From: Cyanoderma ruficeps
Lineage: Eukaryota; Chordata; Aves; Passeriformes; Timaliidae
DNA length: 64,000 bases
Assembly: GCA_008694505.1 (NCBI GenBank)
Contig: VZDJ01000216.1
Span: 1,075,762 to 1,139,761 of the forward strand
Direction: 5' to 3'
The translations under genes were made by a program, and so were the position numbers. The notes beneath the pieces were generated by a model. That model made no database searches. It was not told where the DNA came from and saw only the letters and a list, made by a program, of their open reading frames with translations. Below, piece after piece: positions 35,901 through 64,000 of the stretch; within the stretch, counting starts at the first letter, position 1; every line of letters begins with the position of its first letter.

Positions 35901-38900
35901 TTACTGCTGTCTGGGGTGAAAGCACAGGCAGTGCACCTTCCATTCACCTTCATCGTGCTGATCAGCTCTTTTGTCTGTAGGATGAAGAACAATGCTGACA
36001 GAGATTCTCCCAAAAAATCTACAGAAAAGTTGTTTCCTGTCCCACAAAAACCTCAAGTTAGCTACCCTGACATTCAGAGAACAGCAGCAACATTTTCAGT
36101 GCCTGCAGGGCAGAGCACAAGTTCCTGAGTCCAACTGCAGCTGGATCAACAGACACTTGTCTGCTCTCTCACTGAAGGGCCTGAGTTATACAAAACTGAA
36201 ATTTCTCCTTTAAAAGCATTTTTCCCTGTGAAAGTTTAAAACACATCCACCTGCCATCATAAGGCATTTTAAAATTCAGCTGCAAAGATGGCTCTATGCA
36301 TTATGAATCAGTGTTTGGCACGATTCATGAACAGGGTACAGCAAGCAGCATGCACTAGCATGACTCCCAAAAAAAGCAGTCCTGTATTTCTGGCACCCCC
36401 AGCTTCCTGTTCCCATGCTGTCTCCATTCCTTTTGCCAGCACAGTACTTGTGCAAGCAGCTGAAATACAGCACTGACACACGACTTCTTTTCAGCTGAAA
36501 ACTCAGTGGAACTGCCCTGAGCTCCACCAGCCCCATGGAGCTGCAGAATAAAGTCTCAGAGAGTTCAAAATAATTCCCTAAAGCCGCAGTGGGTTGATTC
36601 AGCAGAGCATTTTTGAGGGCTGCCACAGTATGTGTCATACCTTGGCTTCAGCTGAAAGCTAGATTGCCTTGCAGATGAGATAAAAGCAGATTCAAAAGGG
36701 AAAAGACACCAAGGAAGTGAAGCTGCATGAACCATGCAGAGGAGGTACCTTCATGGACAGCAAATGCAGGTAACCTGAAGTTCCAACTAGCAGCATAAAT
36801 GATCCATCTGGAGAGAGTTCAAAGTTTCTGAGAAATTTTTCCTCCACACCTTTAAAAAGAGATTTGAAACTGGTGTAATTTATTCTTTGGCCTCAACATT
36901 TAGAAGTAGGATGAATATGACTAAGACCTGACTCCACTTCAGCTTTTCATTTCTGCAATATGCTGTCACAGAGAAGCTGAACTCAACCTTGCTCATGTGT
37001 GATAATTAATACCACAGACAAATTAACACTAAAAGTACTTTATTTCCTTGAAGACAAGTTAAAAATACAACCCCCAACAGCCCACTGCACTTCCTTTTAA
37101 AGCAAATTCATGTGCCATCTCACAGATTCAACTGTGCCCAGGCACTCAGAGCTGCAAAACATACCTCGTACTTTTGGGATGGGGATGATGTTCCCAGCTA
37201 TCATGTCATACACAAAGAACATGCTGTGGTGGGTACCAGTGGCTATAACTTGTTCTCCATCCACACTGAAACGAGCCTTATAAATTGGAAAATTCTCTAA
37301 ATAGATGCTCTGTATTTTTGGGTTCCTGATACCGTCCACCTTCAAAAATAAAGTAACAAACCAGGTTGTCGTATTGAGGAATATATCAAGTACTTTTACA
37401 GAGAAAAATCATATCAACCTTGCAGCTGAGACTTAAGTAGTAAGAGGTACACCACTATGAAGTCTTAAACTCTTCCTCTCTCCTCCAAATGATCTGGCTC
37501 TTAGCTCCTTCACCTCATGTAACAGGCACTACCTGCCTTTCTAACAGACATCACGCCTCTTGCCCTTCCTCATCTTGCCCATGCTTTGTTCAAACAATCA
37601 CTTCTATTGTGCTTTTTCTAAATGGAAACATCTGCTTTGATTTGGGTTTTCTTGCAGCTCTGTGGGGATATCACGTTCCACTTGTATCTGACTATTTCAG
37701 TGATACTGGGCCATGCTAAAAGTTCCTAAATAAAACTAGGATCTTTAGTTTTCAGAGGAACAGGGCAGTGTCTAAGGATGAACACCTTCTTCCTGCAGCA
37801 CAGCCTCTCCATCCCCAACACGATTGCACAGGAATTTTACAGTCTCAAAGCAAAGTGGGCTGCTCCCCCCCCCACAGGCTCCCCAAACAACTTAGGAACA
37901 AAAAACTTTGTTAGTGCTCATCACTGCAAACCTTCAAACCAAACGTTTTTAAACACAAATCTTCAGCTAAAAACTCTGAGACAAAAAGTTTGCCGGTACT
38001 CTGCATGCGCTTGGTGTGAAGTCACCGGTGGAAATTCCTTCCAAGATGCCTTTAACCAAGGAATTTCCACTGTAACCACAGACATTACATCCAGTGTGCA
38101 GAGGAAGAGAGAAACCAAAGTCTACCACTCCAGGCTATTTCATGTATACTCAAAAAAAGGTTCTATGCTGGTGGCCATTAGCAGAGTACAAACTGAAATT
38201 CCTCACCTGGAAGAGGGACACAGAGCGATCGTGCCCAGCTGTCATCACCACCTGGGCTGAAGGATGAAACTGCACCGTCACCAGCTTTCCATTGGCAAAA
38301 CGTTCCTGATTCGCAGGAACGCAGGTGCTCATCTACAACAGAGATCAGACAGTTAAAAACCCCCCAACAATCCTTTATGCTGAACAAAAAGCCAATTATT
38401 CTCTGTGCGACAAGACCTCCAGCCCTGTGATGAAGTTTTGGGCAGCATGAGGTGAGCAGAGCACACACAGCCAGTTCAGGGAGCTGCTCCAATGCAAACA
38501 CAGGCTGAACTCACCAGCCTTTCTACTTGCTTTAAAACTGAGTGTAAAACCAGCTGCATTCTGACTCATTTCAGATAGCTGTAGGAGACACTGTGAGAAA
38601 CACTAACTCAAGGCTCTTTTCTTAAAGATCATTTCAGCAGCTTCAAAGTTGTGGGAGAATTCCATCCTCCCTCTGCAGAAATTAAATTCCTACTACAAGA
38701 TGCTGTTTAGAGTGCAGAAAATTCTTATGTCAAACAATCCACCTCAGTTTACTGTGTCATGCTTTCACGTGAACTGTTCTATTTGCTTACCCTCTAGAGC
38801 TTCTAGTCACAGAAACAATTTCACAGAATCACTAATTTTATACACAACAGGAGTCAAAGTGTGCACTCAAGTCAAACAGAAGAAAGCAGAAAGATAACTT

Positions 38901-40778
38901 TTGTCTTTACCTTCAAAATCCCTCTTGGCAGAGACTCTGAGCTCGTTATGAAATTGCCAGTCCTGCGTAGCAGATCATCCTCTTCATCACTCTCACCTCA
39001 TTAAACCAAAGCACATGGAAACAGCTCATTGCACAAACACTCAAAATCAACACATTCCTCACCAAAATGAATTAAATTAAAGCACAATGAAGGAACAAAG
39101 CTGACATATCCAGCATATTATCACGCTACTGGAAGTGAGAAGACATCAAAAGTACAATGCAAAAGTAATTATTTTCTAGCAAGGTGAACAGGGAATCACA
39201 GAAACACTTATCAGAATAGTATTGGACATATTTACTGTCACTCGAAGTCCTTTTGGATTTCTTCCTGTGTTCTAGATCAGCCCACGCAGGAACTCCTCCC
39301 ATGGCTTGCTGAAACCTTACAAGAAAAGAGAAAAAACCCACAACTTTTGTGAGACAGTAATTTCCTTCTATGTGTTAAGTACTTAGAAGAAGCACAGTCA
39401 GAATTTTGCAGGATTACTTGCACTTAAAACACAATTCAAGTTTTTAAATTTTTAAAAATTTTTAAGATTCCACTGTTTCTTGCATAACTCCCTAGATGAC
39501 AAATCAGTTTGGACACTTTGATACAAGTATTAAACAAGTTAGTCTAGACAATGCTAATGCATATTTTATTTACTATTCTTAGTATTATTTGTGATTTAAA
39601 AACACTGCAAATACTGCAGCATTTAAAGAGGCCATATCACCACAGTGGACAAAAAAGAAAGCGACTTTGAATGTCACATAAATGTATCTTAGTTCACAAA
39701 ATTGTTGGGTTGGAAGGGAGATCAACCCTCTGGAGATCATCCAGTCCAATCTCCCCCCCAAGGCAGGGTCACCTGGAGCAGGGGACACGGGAACATGTCC
39801 AGGTGTGTTTGGAATGTCTCTAGAGGGAGACTCCACAACCTCCCTGGGCAGCTGTTCCAGTGCTCTGTCACCCTCCACGAAAAGAAATTCTTCCTCATGT
39901 AGAGATGGAACTTTCTGTGTTTCAGTTTATGGTCACTGCCCCTCGTCCTGTTCTGGGCACCCCTGAAAAGAGTCTGGCACCATCCTCCTGGCACCCGCCT
40001 TGGAGAGCAATGATCCCACCTTAAAACAGTCACCCACAAAAGCATTAGTGAAACTCACTGTTCCTCGAGTCTTTTCTTTAGTTTTTTCTTAGTAAGCGTT
40101 GTCTCGGCATCACTTTTCATGAAATCCTTCCTGTACTTATGGGTCATATCAACACTACAGGGGAAAAACACACAGAACACAAATATCGTTCAAACCAAGG
40201 CCACTTACATGCACTCCCAAGTATGAAATGTACTTCCCATCACTCAACCTGAACTCACTTTTCCTCGGCTTCATCATCCTCATCCACCCATACCGGCTTT
40301 TTGGGCAGTAAGTCACCCTTCGCTTCATTTTCCACCTCCGAATCGCTGGACTCTTCCCGGAGGCCTTTCCCCTCTGCAGCAGTAACCTGAAAACAACCGA
40401 AGGGGCCGTGTGACCGGGAACACGGCTCGGAGCCCGGGCAGCGAGCGGGCGGGGCCGCAGCGAGCACTGACCCCCGCCCGGGGCCGCCGCTGTCGGGTCA
40501 AACAGGGCCCGGGCCCGGATGTGCCGTACCCATCGGGGCCCGGCCAGGCGCCGCAGCAGCTCGTCCTCCTCCACGTTGATGCTGTCACCGAACACCAGCT
40601 CCTCCAGCTCCCGCTCGGCGCCCGACGCGCAGCTCAGCGCCTTCAGGTGGCGGGCGCGCCGCGCCGCCTCGGTGGCTGCCCCCTGATTCCCCACGGCCAG
40701 GGGCCGCTTGGCCGCCCGTTTGGGTTTCGTCATCTTGGCCGCTTTGGTCTCTTTAGGTACTTTCTTGGCCGCCTTCAT
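32954..40778 (-). CDS. UTP18: UTP18 small-subunit processome component, complete, 13 exons
   Basis: WD40 protein of the UTPB subcomplex of the nucleolar small-subunit processome, needed for 18S pre-rRNA processing (known for the family). Coding exons, 5' to 3' on the minus strand: 40778-40530, 40386-40259, 40154-40059, 39315-39236, 38996-38911, 38332-38207, 37339-37165, 36849-36749, 35974-35884, 35565-35442, 34623-34449, 33724-33582, 32978-32954. All introns are GT-AG, all phases match, and the sum is 1599 nt (532 residues plus stop; human about 556). Recognised segments: LEELVFGD-like near residue 60, SDSEVENEAKG, PVWVDEDDE, QAMGGVPAWA, VQFHPSAQVVMTAGHD (first propeller blade), NPKIQSIYLE, FNPTTEILAVAS, MDFSPRSGY, and a C terminus ending KHYSSF. 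The N terminus is Lys/Ala-rich and basic. The start at 40778 is chosen because it leads directly into conserved sequence; in-frame ATGs further upstream lie in the promoter. The last exon is only eight codons plus one base. Confidence 0.97.
34060..34210 (-). mobile_element. CR1 LINE 3' fragment in UTP18 intron 11
   Basis: Reverse orientation: AATAGAATCACAGACTAGTT, GGCTGGAAGGGATCTCAAAA, GGGACACCTTCCACTAGACC and GGCCTCAAACACTTCCAGA. Short, with the CR1 3' tail intact. Confidence 0.85.
39695..40015 (-). mobile_element. CR1 LINE 3' fragment in UTP18 intron 3
   Basis: The best-preserved CR1 of the window: GTTGGAAGGGAGATCAAC, AGGGTCACCTGGAGCAGG, GAGACTCCACAACCTCCC, TGTTCCAGTGCTCTGTCACC, TTCCTCATGTAGAGATGG and CTCGTCCTGTTCTGGGCAC in reverse orientation, 44 bp from the donor-side end of exon 3. 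Confidence 0.93.
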
Positions 40779-41497
40779 CCTGGGCGCTTTCCCCGCTTTT
40801 ACCGCTCCCGGCTCCCGCCCCGCCGCCGAGCGCGGCAGCGCGTACCGGAACCGGAACACGTGCGCCCAGTCACGTGACCCCCTCCGCCCGCGATAGGTTC
40901 GTGCTGCCGCCCCGCCCCCTCCCCGTGCGATGGAGCCCCGCCCCCGGCGGCGACCCGTGGTCACGTGACTCCTTTCTTCGCCTCCCTTTGCCCCCACGCC
41001 CCCGCCCATCCTGGGTTCCACGTGACGCGGCCACGGCTGGGCCATTCCATTGCGAGCCCGCGGGGGGATCCCCATGAGGCAACACGCGTCCCTCACCGGC
41101 TGCTTATCGGCCCCTCACCGGGACATTCCATGCGCATCGCCACTCGCTGGCGGACACGGCTGCTCTTACCCTCCGCGGTCCCCTCCTTGTTGGAGAGCGC
41201 CCACCCCCGGTAACGAATGATTTCGCCCAGAGTGGGGGGGGGGATATGGCAGTGGGGCCGGCCCGCGCAGCCCGAGCCCAGCGGGGGCGTGTCCGCGCCT
41301 GCGCAGCTGTCCGCTCGTGTTGTTGATGTCCCGGCGGCCGCGGTCGGTCCCGGACGGTCCCCGGCGCTCGGAGCGGCTGAACTGCCCGGGCCGCCCCCGC
41401 CCCGCCGGCCCCGGCCCCGACCGCGGGCACCCGCAGTGCCCGAGCCCCTGGGGCGAGCGCGCAGAGGCAGCAGGCGGCTCCTGCCCATGAGGGCCTG
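40779..41497. promoter_or_regulatory. Divergent CpG-island promoter between UTP18 and MBTD1
   Basis: About 720 bp, very GC- and CpG-rich, with no TATA box near either start. It contains GC boxes (CCCCGCCCCC type near 40909-40919 and 40934-40944) and four CACGTG E-boxes at 40857-40862, 40871-40876, 40962-40967 and 41019-41024. Two of them sit in perfect GTCACGTGAC palindromes (40869-40878 and 40960-40969). The E-boxes lie on the UTP18 side. This layout is typical of a shared bidirectional promoter for housekeeping genes. Transcription start sites cannot be set from the sequence. Confidence 0.8.
40857..41024. promoter_or_regulatory. Cluster of four CACGTG E-boxes, two in GTCACGTGAC palindromes
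   Basis: Four hexamers CACGTG occur within 168 bp, starting 79 bp upstream of the UTP18 ATG. The 10-bp palindrome GTCACGTGAC is the consensus for CLEAR elements bound by TFEB/MITF-family factors, and CACGTG is bound by MYC/MAX and USF (known). A fifth CACGTG lies at 41814-41819 inside MBTD1 intron 1. MYC control would suit a ribosome-biogenesis gene, but factor identity is inference. Confidence 0.8.

Positions 41498-64000
<22,503 letters not shown>

Noticed and set aside
40155..41096. 313-codon minus-strand frame as an extended UTP18 N terminus
   Set aside because: It reads through the exon 1 donor into intron 1 and upstream through the CpG promoter; only 40530-40778 is coding.

Overview
The window is nuclear DNA from a bird, most likely a songbird. 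The evidence is four vertebrate genes closest in my memory to amniote proteins, CR1-type LINE 3' ends, avian-style retroviral LTRs, and a GC-rich, minisatellite-dense left half typical of small avian chromosomes. The species call is inference.

Left block (1-28250) is GC-rich and gene-poor. It holds two small membrane-protein genes on the minus strand: TMEM238L (9436-9657) and PIRT (15280-15672). Around them are many tandem repeats, a 409-bp near-perfect inverted repeat (10387-10795 / 11228-11636), a 0.25-kb direct duplication starting inside the PIRT gene (15720 / 17305), an 11-bp minisatellite with a 135-bp higher-order period (21738-22880), and a 39-bp minisatellite (23860-28250) split by a nest of LTR elements (25463-27012).

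Middle block (28251-32953) has more LTR sequence and probably the 3' UTR of UTP18. UTP18 (minus strand, 32954-40778) is complete: I could join 13 exons without a frame break into 532 codons. A CpG-rich divergent promoter of about 0.7 kb, with four CACGTG E-boxes, separates it from MBTD1 (plus strand, from 41498). MBTD1 runs off the right end: 12 coding exons to 62232 give the FCS zinc finger and three of the four MBT repeats; the last MBT repeat and C terminus lie beyond 64000.

UTP18 acts in ribosome biogenesis, MBTD1 in chromatin reading within the TIP60/NuA4 complex, and PIRT in sensory ion-channel regulation. UTP18 and MBTD1 are a conserved head-to-head pair. In human, TMEM238L and PIRT are neighbours on 17p, while UTP18 and MBTD1 are neighbours on 17q, so the window brings together two gene pairs that are far apart in human. 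The most interesting features are this junction with its minisatellites, the E-box cluster, the inverted repeat, and a palindromic hairpin element in MBTD1 intron 5.
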